Positions 10,678 to 20,565 of a stretch of DNA of 64,000 bases are shown here, piece after piece. The notes below the pieces were generated by a model that worked only from the letters and a program-made list of their open reading frames with translations, made no database searches and was not told the DNA's origin. A program made the position numbers and the translations under genes. Location: assembly GCA_016793325.1 (NCBI GenBank), contig JAEUKI010000052.1, forward strand, positions 620,001 through 684,000, in the 5' to 3' direction. Origin of the DNA: Myxococcales bacterium. GTDB lineage: Bacteria; Myxococcota_A; Polyangia; Polyangiales; Ga0077539. The first letter of the stretch is position 1. Each line of letters starts with the position of its first letter.

Positions 10678-11568
10678 TTAGCCTTTGCTCTCGTCGTTGG
10701 CCGCAGCCGCGGTGCGGCGCGCGTCCTCTTCGGCGATCGCGCGCTTCAGCCACACCTTCGCGTTCTTCATCTTGCCGACGACGTCCGTGCGGGCGCAGAG
10801 CGCCTTCCACGCGGCTTCTTTGTGCTCCGCGGCGAGCTCCGCGATCTCTGCGCGGTGCTTGATCCACACGCTCACGGCCTCCGCGGGGAGCTCGATCTGC
10901 TCGAGGTCCACTTGAAACGCCTGCAGCGCCGAGGGCAGCTCTGCGGGCGGCGGCGGTGGAACTTCAGCGGCCGTCGGCGCCGTGTCGTTCGCAACCCCAT
11001 CGCCAACGCCGAGCTGCGGAACGTCCACGTGCGCGCGGCTGACGTGCGCGGGGATCGTCTCGATCTCGGTCTCGTCGAGCATTCCCAACCCGAGGATCGA
11101 GAGCGTCGCGCGGCGCTTGGCCTTGGTCTCTGCCTTCATCAGCCCGTTCAACGGATCGTTGACCGGAACCGTCGCGACCGCGGTCTCGACGCGCCCGTTC
11201 GGGTGCGTCGCGCGGCAGACGGCGTAGATCATCTTCGTTCCCGCGACGTCGATCACGCGCGGGCCGTCGATGATCTCGCGGTTCAACCGGTGGATCGCCG
11301 CGAGCTGATCGGTCGCGCCGCGCGTCGGGTACAAGATCTCTTTGCCGTTGAGCCGCAGGATCGCGAAGGGCTGCGTCGCCGCCGTGAGCCCGAGCGCCTC
11401 GCACATTTGCAGGTAGAACTTCGCGCGCTCCTCCGGCGAGAGCGCCGAGATGTCGCCGCGAAGCACCATCGACTCGACGACGCGCGCCGTGGTCTTGGGG
11501 TCGAACTCGCCGATGTCCTTCACGGGAGCCTCGACGGGCTCGACCTTCTTGATTGCCTTGACGGTCAT
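10678..11568 (-). CDS. Putative phage-type single-strand annealing protein
   Basis: A 296-residue protein. The core shows LSPEERAKFYLQMCEALGL, FAILRLNGKEILYPTRGATD and, later, MKAETKAKRRATLSILGLGM followed by LDETEIETIPA. The MKAETKAKRR-LS-GLGMLDETE block recurs in uncharacterised phage and prophage recombination-region proteins and resembles the substrate-strand segment of Rad52/RecT-like annealing proteins. The annealing function is therefore inference. The C-terminal third is Pro/Ala-rich, then helical. The ATG at 11568 is preferred; a GTG four codons upstream is also possible. An 87-nt gap separates it from the nuclease gene downstream. Confidence 0.6.
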   Translation of the reverse strand: MTVKAIKKVEPVEAPVKDIGEFDPKTTARVVESMVLRGDISALSPEERAKFYLQMCEALGLTAATQPFAILRLNGKEILYPTRGATDQLAAIHRLNREIIDGPRVIDVAGTKMIYAVCRATHPNGRVETAVATVPVNDPLNGLMKAETKAKRRATLSILGLGMLDETEIETIPAHVSRAHVDVPQLGVGDGVANDTAPTAAEVPPPPPAELPSALQAFQVDLEQIELPAEAVSVWIKHRAEIAELAAEHKEAAWKALCARTDVVGKMKNAKVWLKRAIAEEDARRTAAAANDESKG

Positions 11569-11641
11569 GATTGCATTCACCCTTTCGATCGCTCGATGCT
11601 TGAAAAATTGCTGGCGAACAGCGCGCTGCTCCGCGCGGCGC

Positions 11642-11989
11642 TCAGTCGCACTCGTCTTCGTTTTCGACGCGCGCGAGCCACGCGTCGCGGCGCTCGTCGC
11701 ACACCATCGCGAACTCGCCGTCGGCCGCGAGGATCGCGTCCGCGTCTTCGTCCCGCGCGAGGTCGAAGTCCGCGACGAACCCGTCGTCGTTGACCGGCGC
11801 AGGCGCGATCGAAATCGAGAGCGCGCGCTCGACGGCCGCTTCGCTCGACGCGAGCTTCGCGCCCGGCGTCCACGCCGTCTCGGCCGTGTCGTTCGCCGCG
11901 AGCTCCTCGCGGAGCACGCGAATCATGTTCGATCCCGACTCGATCGCGTCGGCCACAGTGAGTTCGGTCGCCATCGTTGAAGTCTCCAT
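11642..11989 (-). CDS. Small acidic protein of the recombination cassette
   Basis: 115 residues, not recognised. It is strongly acidic in the C-terminal half (DLARDEDADAIL, LARVENEDECD) with a helical N-terminus (ADAIESGSNMIRVLREEL). The start at METSTMATELT has GAGGA 7 nt upstream; the ATG five codons later has GGAG and is a fair alternative. It lies between a 63-residue gene and the annealing protein, all on the same strand. Confidence 0.55.
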   Translation of the reverse strand: METSTMATELTVADAIESGSNMIRVLREELAANDTAETAWTPGAKLASSEAAVERALSISIAPAPVNDDGFVADFDLARDEDADAILAADGEFAMVCDERRDAWLARVENEDECD

Positions 11990-12018
11990 CTCAGCGTCCT
12001 CGGCCTTGCGCGTCGCGC

Positions 12019-12210
12019 TCACGAGCGCACCGGTCGCTTGCAGACCACCGCGGGCAGTCCGTCGTTGTCCGCCACGCGAAACGCGAGCACGAGGACGCTC
12101 ACCGCGTCGCGACCGTCGATCGCGACCTCTGCGCGCGCCACCGCCGCGCGCCGCGCGGGCGTCGCGTTGTCGTTGGCCGGAGTGTTGTCCCAGAGCGTGA
12201 AGAGGTGCAT
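12019..12210 (-). CDS. 63-residue protein, first gene of the recombination cassette
   Basis: Starts MHLFTLWDNTPANDNATPAR with GAGGA 5 nt upstream of the ATG. The rest (VARAEVAIDGRDAVSVLVLAFRVADN) alternates hydrophobic and polar residues like a small beta-rich domain. No family is recognised. It is the first gene after the promoter at 12267-12295 and 29 nt upstream of the next gene. Confidence 0.55.
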   Translation of the reverse strand: MHLFTLWDNTPANDNATPARRAAVARAEVAIDGRDAVSVLVLAFRVADNDGLPAVVCKRPVRS

Positions 12211-12266
12211 CGCGTCCTCGCTTCTGTCGCCGCACTCTCTTGTCTCGAGTGTTGCTGACGGACTCG

Positions 12267-12295
12267 ATAGTGGGCTCGGACGCGGACGGGGTCAA
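12267..12295 (-). promoter_or_regulatory. Sigma70-type promoter of the recombination cassette
   Basis: On the minus strand TTGACC (12290-12295) and CACTAT (12267-12272) are separated by 17 bp. This would start transcription about 45-50 nt before the ATG at 12210. Confidence 0.5.
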
Positions 12296-12304
12296 TTCAA
12301 CGAG

Positions 12305-12317
12305 GACATACTATGTC
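12305..12317. promoter_or_regulatory. Palindrome GACATA-C-TATGTC, candidate operator
   Basis: A perfect 13-bp palindrome lies 10 bp upstream of the -35 box of the cassette promoter. A matching half-site, GTATGTC, occurs at 12384-12390. This is a plausible repressor or activator site for a phage-derived operon. Confidence 0.45.
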
Positions 12318-12514
12318 ACGCACAGAAACGCCGATTCGACGCTGGAATTCCGAGCCAAAGCGCGAAGGGTAAACTGAGACAGAGTATGTCCATCACTGTG
12401 CGCTGGCCTTCTGCACAGACCCTCGTCGAGCCCTGCGAGCGAACGCCGCCCGCCCCGCCCGGCGAATCGGCACCGCGCAGGTCCGCTCAGCCCCGCCGCG
12501 ACCCAACACCCCTC

Positions 12515-13948
12515 TCAGCGAACGCGCGGAGACTCGACGCTGGTGATCGACAGGTAGATCTGCGGCGCAGGCGCGCGGCGCCCTCGCTCGGGCGGCGCGA
12601 CGGGCTCGCTTCGGGCTCCCAAGCGCGAGGCGTCGATGCCCTCTTGCGTGAGCCTCCTCACGATGTCGCGCGCCCGCGCTTCGGCCACGGTCTCGCCTCC
12701 ATCACGGTCGCCGGGAAGGCGCTCGGGAACCACCACCACCACGCGACGGATCGCGGTGACCGCAGCGATCGCCTCGGCGAGCGCCGAGATCACGCGCTCG
12801 CTTCGCGCGTTGAGCGTCGCCGAGTCGGGCTCGAACTGAATGGGCTCGGTCGTTCGAATCGCTTCTTGCTCGAGCCGCACCGGGCCCGCGCAACCCGCGC
12901 GATCGGGGTTGGTGCTCGGCGAGCCCGCGACCGCCGGACACGCGTCGTTCGCGTCGGGCACGAGGTCGCGGTCGCGATCGGGCATCGGGCATCCGGGCGC
13001 GTCGCGGTTGGCGTAGAAGCCCTGAAATTCTTCGACGCATTGATCGCGCGAGTTGCCGACGCCATCGCGATCGTTGTCTCCATCGGGGCACCCCGAGCGC
13101 GTCGGGTGCGGCGACGAGCCCTGCGGAACCTGCGGGCACTGGTCCACGTTATCAGGGACAGTGTCGCGGTCCGAGTCGAACGCCGGGCATCCCAAGCGCC
13201 GTCGATCCGCGTTGCCGTTGGCGGGCTGGTCGGGGCATTGATCGAGCGTGTCGAGCACGCCGTCGTTGTCTTGATCGGCGTTGTCGTTGCTGATCCCAGA
13301 GCCTCGATCGACGACGCGCTGCTCGTCGACGGTGCGAACGGGCTCGCTCTTCGGGATGCGAAAGATGATGTCGAGCCCCGCCGTCCAGAACTGCGCGTCC
13401 GATCGCGGGCGTCCTGTGCCCTCTTGCAACACGTGGTGGTAGCGCGCGGTCGGCCCGAGGATGAAGAAGTTGGTGATCTCGTAGGTGACGCCCAAGCCCA
13501 CGTCGAAGGCGAAGCGCGTGAGCGAGCCGTTGCCCGTTCCGCTCGGCATGAGGCCGGCGTTGGCGTTGGCGTCGACCGAGATCCCGAGCGCGCGCCAGAT
13601 CGTTGGCATGAAGCGCAGACCGCCGCCCACGGTGGTCAACCGGCCGGGGTCTCGCGGCATGCTCGTGAGCGGGTCGTTGCCCGAGAAGAAGAAGCCCGTG
13701 CCCGCGCCGACTTGAATGGCCGCGAACGAGCTGAACTCGAGCGAGACGCGCAGCGAGCCCATCACGTTGGCTCGGTCGAAGCCGAGGATCTGGCGCTGGA
13801 CGGGGGGAAACATCGTTCCCGCGCCGACGTCCAAGTGAAAGCGAAAGCGGCGCGCGAAGGGCTGCGCCTCGGCCTGCGTCGGCATGGCCGCGAGCGCCCC
13901 GAGGATCGAGAGGGCCGACAACCAAGCTGCTTTGCGCGTCACGCTCAT
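12515..13948 (-). CDS. OmpA-family outer membrane protein with type-3 calcium repeats
   Basis: 477 residues. A signal peptide (SALSILGALAAMPTQAEAQ) is followed by an N-terminal region of about 200 residues that alternates like an outer-membrane beta-barrel. Then come four or more thrombospondin type-3-like Asp-rich repeats (DQDNDGVLDTLDQCPDQP, DSDRDTVPDNVDQCPQVP, DNDRDGVGNSRDQC, DRDRDLVPDANDACPA). The C-terminal OmpA-like domain (PIQFEPDSATLNARSERVI, EARARDIVRRLTQEGID) would bind peptidoglycan. This architecture is common in myxobacteria. The start at MSVTRKAAW is chosen because the signal peptide follows it directly. Confidence 0.88.
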   Translation of the reverse strand: MSVTRKAAWLSALSILGALAAMPTQAEAQPFARRFRFHLDVGAGTMFPPVQRQILGFDRANVMGSLRVSLEFSSFAAIQVGAGTGFFFSGNDPLTSMPRDPGRLTTVGGGLRFMPTIWRALGISVDANANAGLMPSGTGNGSLTRFAFDVGLGVTYEITNFFILGPTARYHHVLQEGTGRPRSDAQFWTAGLDIIFRIPKSEPVRTVDEQRVVDRGSGISNDNADQDNDGVLDTLDQCPDQPANGNADRRRLGCPAFDSDRDTVPDNVDQCPQVPQGSSPHPTRSGCPDGDNDRDGVGNSRDQCVEEFQGFYANRDAPGCPMPDRDRDLVPDANDACPAVAGSPSTNPDRAGCAGPVRLEQEAIRTTEPIQFEPDSATLNARSERVISALAEAIAAVTAIRRVVVVVPERLPGDRDGGETVAEARARDIVRRLTQEGIDASRLGARSEPVAPPERGRRAPAPQIYLSITSVESPRVR

Positions 13949-14043
13949 GGCCCGCGGGACTCTATCAAATCTCGCTCCCCCGCCGCGCGCTCTGTTCGTC
14001 CGTCGCGCACCCCCCCCTGATACGTCGCGAACCTCGGTCGGAG

Positions 14044-14086
14044 AAAAGCCGAGAGCCCGAGGGTCCTTTCGAACTCTCGGGCTCTC
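14044..14086 (-). terminator. Intrinsic terminator of tRNA-Asp
   Basis: GAGAGCCCGAG (14051-14061) pairs perfectly with CTCGGGCTCTC (14076-14086). On the minus strand the stem is followed by CTTTTCTC. It starts 8 nt past the tRNA. Confidence 0.75.
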
Positions 14087-14093
14087 TCCGCTG

Positions 14094-14167
<74 letters not shown>

Positions 14168-14197
14168 GTCTCGCGACGTGAATCGCGACGGGCGCGG

Positions 14198-14226
14198 TAT
14201 GTATCCTCGCGCCCTGGGGCTGTCAA
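14198..14226 (-). promoter_or_regulatory. Promoter of tRNA-Asp
   Basis: On the minus strand a perfect -35 TTGACA (14221-14226) and a -10 TACATA (14198-14203) are separated by exactly 17 bp, 30 nt before the tRNA 5' end. Confidence 0.75.
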
Positions 14227-14306
14227 ACCCCAATTCGACGGGGTACGAACTTTTCGCGAAACGCCCGAGCGTTCTGCGGTTTTCGCGCGCTCGCGCCGAG
14301 CGCACT

Positions 14307-15449
<1,143 letters not shown>

Positions 15450-15483
15450 CACTGACCTCTCTATCTCGAAGCGCTCTGCGCGC

Positions 15484-16269
15484 TCACTTTCCTGCAAACT
15501 TGCGGGGCGCCTTGGGGTCCACGACGAACGCGCGCATCCCGGTCTTCTGATCCTCGGTGCCGAAGCACAAGCCGAACGCCTGCACCTCGAGCTCGTTGGC
15601 CACCGGCAGCGGAACGTCGTGCCCCGCGCGCATCACGCGCTTCGCCTGCGACACCGCGATCGGCGCGTGCGCCGCGAGCTGCAGCGCGATCTCGTCGACC
15701 TTCGCGACGAGCTCGTCCTGCGTGAACAGCCCGTCCACGAGACGAATGCGCTCGGCCTCGGCGCCGTCGATGATGTGCCCGCGAAAGACCAGCTCGCGGC
15801 ACTTGCCGACACCCACGCGACGCGCGAGGCGCTGCGTCCCGCCGAAGCCAGGGATCACGCCGAGGGCGACCTCGGGCTGACCGAAGCGCGCTTTTTCTCC
15901 GGCGTAAATCAAGTCGCACGCCATCGCGAGCTCGCAGCCGCCGCCGAGCGCGAAGCCCTGCACGCGCGCGATCACGGGAAACCGCGCGTGCTCGATCCGC
16001 TCGCCGAGCATGTGCCCGTTGCGCGCGAAGTGTCGCGCTTGCTCCGTTCCGTAGTCGGCCATTTCGGCGATGTCCGCGCCGGCGGCGAACGCCTTCTCAC
16101 CAGCGCCCGCGAGGATCGCGACGCGGACGTTCGCGTTCTCCTCGAGGTCGGAAAATGCCTTCGACAGCGCTGCGACGACGCTCGAGTTGAGCGCGTTGAG
16201 CTTCTCGGGGCGGTTGATGGTGATCCGGGCGATAGGCCCATCGACTGAGACCAGGACGACGTCACTCAT
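15484..16269 (-). CDS. Enoyl-CoA hydratase/isomerase (crotonase family)
   Basis: Hydrates 2-enoyl-CoA. 261 residues. The oxyanion-hole segment is AFAAGADIAEM and the second is GFALGGGCELAMACD. The two catalytic glutamates are in GGGCELAMA and FGQPEVALGVIPGFGG, followed by TQRLARRVG. It is first in an operon with acyl-CoA dehydrogenase. Chain-length preference cannot be told. Confidence 0.93.
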   Translation of the reverse strand: MSDVVLVSVDGPIARITINRPEKLNALNSSVVAALSKAFSDLEENANVRVAILAGAGEKAFAAGADIAEMADYGTEQARHFARNGHMLGERIEHARFPVIARVQGFALGGGCELAMACDLIYAGEKARFGQPEVALGVIPGFGGTQRLARRVGVGKCRELVFRGHIIDGAEAERIRLVDGLFTQDELVAKVDEIALQLAAHAPIAVSQAKRVMRAGHDVPLPVANELEVQAFGLCFGTEDQKTGMRAFVVDPKAPRKFAGK

Positions 16270-16322
16270 GGCGCGGCGTTGGTATCACGGCCGACGCGCA
16301 ACGCCCAAGCGCCGCGCCGCGC

Positions 16323-17564
16323 TCAAGGCGCGCAAACGAAGCCTCCCAGCGCGCTCGCGTCGGTCACCCCCATCGGCCGCGCGCCGACGTACGACGTGTG
16401 GCGAAACGGCCCCTGGCGCACGCCGCGCATCAACGGAACGGTGCCCGGCAGCTGCGCGTCGCTCGTCTCGAACGTCTGTCCTGTGTTTCGAAAGCCGCAC
16501 ATCGTGGCGCAGCCGCACCAGTCGCAGCTCGACGCTTCGTTTGGAAATCGACTGAGCATTCTGCCCGGGAGCGCGGACTTGAGGACGTACAGCGTGCTTC
16601 CCGCGCCGACGCGACGGCACAGGACCGACCAGTCTGCGCCGCCGGTGTTCGAAAACTCCTGGAGCAGCGTCGTGCGATTCGTGCGCACGTACATCGGGAC
16701 GCCGAGCGGCTCTTCGGCGCAGGCGCTCGTTCCGTTGCAGGTTCGTCGGGTGCATGCGTCGGTCGTGCACGTGAGGGCTGTGCCCCGACAGAGCCCTGCG
16801 CGACACGTGTCCGCGTAGGTGCACGGGTCGCCGTCGTCGCACGTCGCGCCCTCTTCGCACGCGCGACAGGTCCCGAGCGCGCATCGGTCCGGCGCTGCGC
16901 ACTGCGAATCCGCAGAGCACGGCCCACAACGGCCTGCGTTGCACACCAAACCCGGAACGCACTCCGCCGACGAGACGCACGGCGAAGGCTGCTCGACCAC
17001 GTCGGCGTCCGACGCTCCGAGCGGTGTCCCGACGCAACGACCGTCGAGGCATCGCTCGCCGCGCTCGGCGCACACCGACGCGATCGTGCACTCGTCGTCG
17101 GTGTCGCGACAGCGATCGCTCGGCAGTCCGCAGCTCAACGACAACACGACGCGCACCACCTGTCGCGCGTTGGACACGAACACGATCGACCGAGACACCT
17201 CGCGAAACCGCAGCGGCGGCTCGCCCCGCGGTCCCGTCGCCGCCTCTGCGCTCACGACGACGCGCGCTCCCATCGCCGCGCTCGTCCCACGGATGACGCC
17301 GAAGCTCACGGGATATCGCGCATGTGTCGCAGCGTCGCTCGTCGGATAGCGCACGCGCGCGACGCGACTCGACGCGTCTGCGGGAAACGTCATCCACGCA
17401 TCAGCGCTCATCGCGAGCCGTCGCTCGGGAGGGATGTCGGTGTCGACGATCACCAGCACTTCGGTCGCGGGCGCCGCGCACGAGCAGAGCGCGAGCGCCA
17501 TCGCTCCCCACGCAAGCGCGCTTCGAAATCGAACGCGACCGTTGATCGCTGCGTCGACGTGCAT
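16323..17564 (-). CDS. Cys-rich secreted lipoprotein
   Basis: 413 residues. The N-terminus MHVDAAINGRVRFRSALAW leads into a hydrophobic stretch ending LALCSC, a lipobox-like site, so the protein is probably anchored in the outer membrane. Residues ~15-150 are a beta-rich domain. Residues ~165-300 are a run of short Cys-rich repeats (CVSSAECVPGLVCNAGRCG, CSADSQCAAPDRCALGTCR) typical of myxobacterial surface lipoproteins. The C-terminal domain carries further paired cysteines (SCDWCGCATMCGF). No enzyme motif is seen. It is divergent from the M23 peptidase gene. Confidence 0.75.
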   Translation of the reverse strand: MHVDAAINGRVRFRSALAWGAMALALCSCAAPATEVLVIVDTDIPPERRLAMSADAWMTFPADASSRVARVRYPTSDAATHARYPVSFGVIRGTSAAMGARVVVSAEAATGPRGEPPLRFREVSRSIVFVSNARQVVRVVLSLSCGLPSDRCRDTDDECTIASVCAERGERCLDGRCVGTPLGASDADVVEQPSPCVSSAECVPGLVCNAGRCGPCSADSQCAAPDRCALGTCRACEEGATCDDGDPCTYADTCRAGLCRGTALTCTTDACTRRTCNGTSACAEEPLGVPMYVRTNRTTLLQEFSNTGGADWSVLCRRVGAGSTLYVLKSALPGRMLSRFPNEASSCDWCGCATMCGFRNTGQTFETSDAQLPGTVPLMRGVRQGPFRHTSYVGARPMGVTDASALGGFVCAP

Positions 17565-17660
17565 GCGACGAATCCTCGACGAGAGTCTCGTTGATCGCCG
17601 CGTGTTCGAGAACGATCCGCGCGAAGAAATCCGCAACGACCTGCGCGTTCACCGCCTCAC

Positions 17661-17679
17661 TGTCTCCTCCGAGGAGACA
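17661..17679. promoter_or_regulatory. Perfect 9-1-9 palindrome in a 337-bp divergent intergenic region
   Basis: TGTCTCCTC-C-GAGGAGACA lies between the divergent lipoprotein and peptidase genes (gap 17565-17901), about 100 nt upstream of the left gene. It may be an operator or a small hairpin. Nothing else is recognised in the gap. Confidence 0.4.
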
Positions 17680-17901
17680 CTTGCTCGCGCGCGCAGCTCG
17701 GATACATCCCTTCGAAGCGCGCGACGAACGCGCACGAAATGCTGGAGAACGAGCGAGCGAACGAGCGTGACATCTTCTCGAAACAAACTCGTGCGAAGCT
17801 TGTCTCGCCCGTGGCCGCACGATCGAACCGTGCTGCTGACGCGCGTCGTGCGCGCTCGTCCCTCCGGCGTTGGTACCTCGAAGCAACAGGAGCTCGCTGC
17901 C

Positions 17902-19305
17902 ATGCGTAGACGCGATTCGATAGGATTTTTGCAGTGCTCGATTCGGTTCGCGGGTGCGCTCGCCGCGAGCGTCGCGCTCGTACGGTGCGCCCCGATCGAC
18001 GAGCCGTCGATGCGCCAGGACGCTTCGCGAACGGGGCGCGACGGCGCCGTGCCCGACGCCACGATGCAAGACACCGCCATCGACTCGCCACAATCGCCGC
18101 TCGACGTGGTCGATCCTCCGGACGTCGAGTCGATCGACAGCCGCGCGCCCATCGACGTTCGCGTGACGGACACGGGCGTCGCGACGCCGGACGTCCCGAC
18201 GATCCCGACGATTCCGGGCTGCACACCTTTTCAAGATCGGACGACCTCGCTGGTGTTTCAGCCGTCTCCGCCGGTGGCTCCCAATCGCGCGATCGCGCAC
18301 GTCCGCGGCCCCGACGGGTGGACGAACATCGGGACGCGGATGACGTCGACGTCGGGGCGCGTGCTCGACGGGATGTGGGGCGGCGTCGTGATGGAACCCG
18401 GGGGATTTCACTGGCAGTACATCTTCGATCCCACGTACACGGGGACGTACTGCGTCGAGGTCAGGAGCGATCCTTCGAGCACCCTTCGTTGGCGCGGCGT
18501 CGTGCGGATCGACGGGCGCGATCCAGGGCCGGTGATGGACTCGGGCGTCCCGACACCCTGCGCAAACGGCTGCTACGTGACCGCAGCCAATCGCGCGACC
18601 AACATGCCCACGAGCTCGTGCGCCGCGGACGGCGAGTACCGCGCAGGAACGGAGACGGACGCGACGCCGACCTGTTGGCGGTGCCGCGCAGCGACGCGAG
18701 CAGGCACGACCATGGCGGCGGGCTGGGTCGGAGGCGGACGCTTCGCGGTGTGCAACGCGTCTGTTGAAACCGCACCGGTAGACGGTCCAGGCGACTTCTT
18801 TCTTCCATGGACGGGAGGCGTTGGAAGGCGCGTCGAGCAAGGGCCGAACGGCGGCTTTTCGCACGGTGGAATTCAAGCGTGGGACTTCGGCGGCGGCGGC
18901 GCGGACACGGCCGTTCGCGCGACCGCGGCGGGCACCGTTCGCTACGCGCGGTTCAACTCCAATCGCGGCTGCGGTGACAGGAGCTGCATCGACGACGCGA
19001 ACTATGTGGTGATCGATCACACGATCAACGGGATGGCGGTTCAGTCGCTCTACTATCATCTCGCGTACGCAGCGACGCCCCCCGTGGCAGCGACGGACCG
19101 CGTCGCGCGCGGACAGATCATCGGCTACATCGGGAGCACCGGTTGGTCGACGGCCGCGCACATCCATTTTCACTTCCAGCGCTCGTGCGGCGGCGTGTGG
19201 TGCAACAGCGGGACAGTCGACTACCTCACGCTCAACGCGAGCGGCTTCCGTGACGTCGGTCGAATCGCTGTGGGAAACTCGTATTCGAGCGGCAACAGTC
19301 GATGA
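17902..19305 (+). CDS. M23-family metallopeptidase lipoprotein
   Basis: 467 residues. The signal segment ends in ASVALVRCAP (lipobox-like) and is followed by an Asp/Pro-rich linker and an Ig-like region (residues ~100-210). The C-terminal third is a LytM/M23 zinc peptidase: HGGIQAWDFGG supplies the HxxxxxxD motif and AAHIHFHF the HxH motif, with GQIIGYIGSTG between. The expected target is peptidoglycan or a secreted protein cross-bridge. AGGAG lies 9 nt before the ATG. The stop overlaps the next gene's start (ATGA), so the two are coupled. Confidence 0.85.
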   Translation: MRRRDSIGFLQCSIRFAGALAASVALVRCAPIDEPSMRQDASRTGRDGAVPDATMQDTAIDSPQSPLDVVDPPDVESIDSRAPIDVRVTDTGVATPDVPTIPTIPGCTPFQDRTTSLVFQPSPPVAPNRAIAHVRGPDGWTNIGTRMTSTSGRVLDGMWGGVVMEPGGFHWQYIFDPTYTGTYCVEVRSDPSSTLRWRGVVRIDGRDPGPVMDSGVPTPCANGCYVTAANRATNMPTSSCAADGEYRAGTETDATPTCWRCRAATRAGTTMAAGWVGGGRFAVCNASVETAPVDGPGDFFLPWTGGVGRRVEQGPNGGFSHGGIQAWDFGGGGADTAVRATAAGTVRYARFNSNRGCGDRSCIDDANYVVIDHTINGMAVQSLYYHLAYAATPPVAATDRVARGQIIGYIGSTGWSTAAHIHFHFQRSCGGVWCNSGTVDYLTLNASGFRDVGRIAVGNSYSSGNSR

Positions 19306-20549
19306 CTCCGAGACCCTGCGACGACGCTCGATTTGCCACGCGTGCTCGCGTCGTCGTGGGGTGGTTCTTCGCAGCGCTCGTCGCCGGGTGCGCGCCCGCT
19401 TCGCCGCCGCTGAGCGACGTCGCGTCGATGGACGCACGCGAAGCCGCGACCGGCGTTGTTGAAATCGAGTGTACGAATTCAACATGCCCGACGGTCGCCA
19501 TCGCCGGCGAGCGCGTGGCGTCGCCTCCGTTCCGCGGCGTCGGAGATCCTTCGCTCGAGTTCGACCCGTCGACGTCCGCGCTGTGGCTCTCGTACTCGAG
19601 CCTCGCGCCGTACGAGTCCGCTGGGCAAACCCTGTTCGGCGTGAGCCTCGCGCTCGCGCGAAGCGACGACGGAGGCCGGACGTTTCGCAAGGTCTCGGAC
19701 CTCGCGACCGTGACCAGAACGAGCGAACCGACGCGCATGTTGGCGACGATGCACGAGGTCTCGACGGTCGCGCTCGGACCTTCGGGCGCGGTCGCCGCGT
19801 GGCTCGACTACACGCAGACCTTCATCGAGGGCGGCCGCGATCGCCGCGCGGACCTGCACCTCCGCCTCGCCGCGGCGCCTTCGGTGGACGCGTTGCCCGC
19901 CGCGCCGCCCGAGCGGTGGCTTCGCGGAACAGTGAGCGGCACCGACGACCTCGGCCGCGTCGTGCTCGAGCCGCCGACGCCCGTTCGGTTCGACTCATCG
20001 ATCGTGCCGGGACACGCGTGCCTGACGTTCACCGAGCCGACGCTCTATGCGAGCAACGGACGGATGTTTCTCGCGGCAAACTGCATTCGCGCGATCGCGC
20101 CAGCGGACTACTCGCTCGAGCTCTTCGAGCTCGACCCGCGCGCGCCCACGAGCGCTCGGCCTCGGTGGATCGGGACGCTCCTCGACGGTGCCGATGCCGT
20201 CGCGCTCGGAGCGACCTCGCTCGAACAAGCGGACCTGGCCCTCGCGCGCGACGGATCGTTGCTGCTCCTCGTCACGCAAGTCACCGGTCCGCTCGCGTGC
20301 ACAGGCGCTCCGACGCATCGCGGCTGCCTCGTGCTCGAGGTCGACGACATCGATCGCGCGCACGTTCGCCGCGGCGAACGCGGCCCGTGGGTCCGCGCTC
20401 GCATCGGCGCCGACATGGTGTCCACCGCGCCGGGGCCAGGTCTGTGCACCTACGATCGCAACAGCGAGACCGGCGTGTTGATCGTGGGGACGCGCTGCGG
20501 AGCCAACGGACTCACGTTCGAACTGCGACGCACGGGCCTGCATCCGTAG
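19302..20549 (+). CDS. Secreted lipoprotein with BNR/sialidase-like repeats
   Basis: 415 residues. The N-terminal hydrophobic segment ends WFFAALVAGCAP, a lipobox. The body contains Asp-box-like motifs (ARSDDGGRTFRKV) and repeated beta-strand blocks, suggesting a beta-propeller of the sialidase/BNR type. No catalytic arginine triad can be assigned, so binding is as likely as catalysis. The ATG overlaps the peptidase stop, implying joint export and function. It is convergent with the next gene. Confidence 0.65.
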   Translation: MTPRPCDDARFATRARVVVGWFFAALVAGCAPASPPLSDVASMDAREAATGVVEIECTNSTCPTVAIAGERVASPPFRGVGDPSLEFDPSTSALWLSYSSLAPYESAGQTLFGVSLALARSDDGGRTFRKVSDLATVTRTSEPTRMLATMHEVSTVALGPSGAVAAWLDYTQTFIEGGRDRRADLHLRLAAAPSVDALPAAPPERWLRGTVSGTDDLGRVVLEPPTPVRFDSSIVPGHACLTFTEPTLYASNGRMFLAANCIRAIAPADYSLELFELDPRAPTSARPRWIGTLLDGADAVALGATSLEQADLALARDGSLLLLVTQVTGPLACTGAPTHRGCLVLEVDDIDRAHVRRGERGPWVRARIGADMVSTAPGPGLCTYDRNSETGVLIVGTRCGANGLTFELRRTGLHP

Positions 20550-20565
20550 GTCCTGTCATCGCGAT

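Noticed and set aside
17401..19485. 694-codon minus-strand open frame
   Set aside because: It covers the M23 peptidase gene on the opposite strand and is low-complexity and Arg-rich, a typical shadow in GC-rich DNA.
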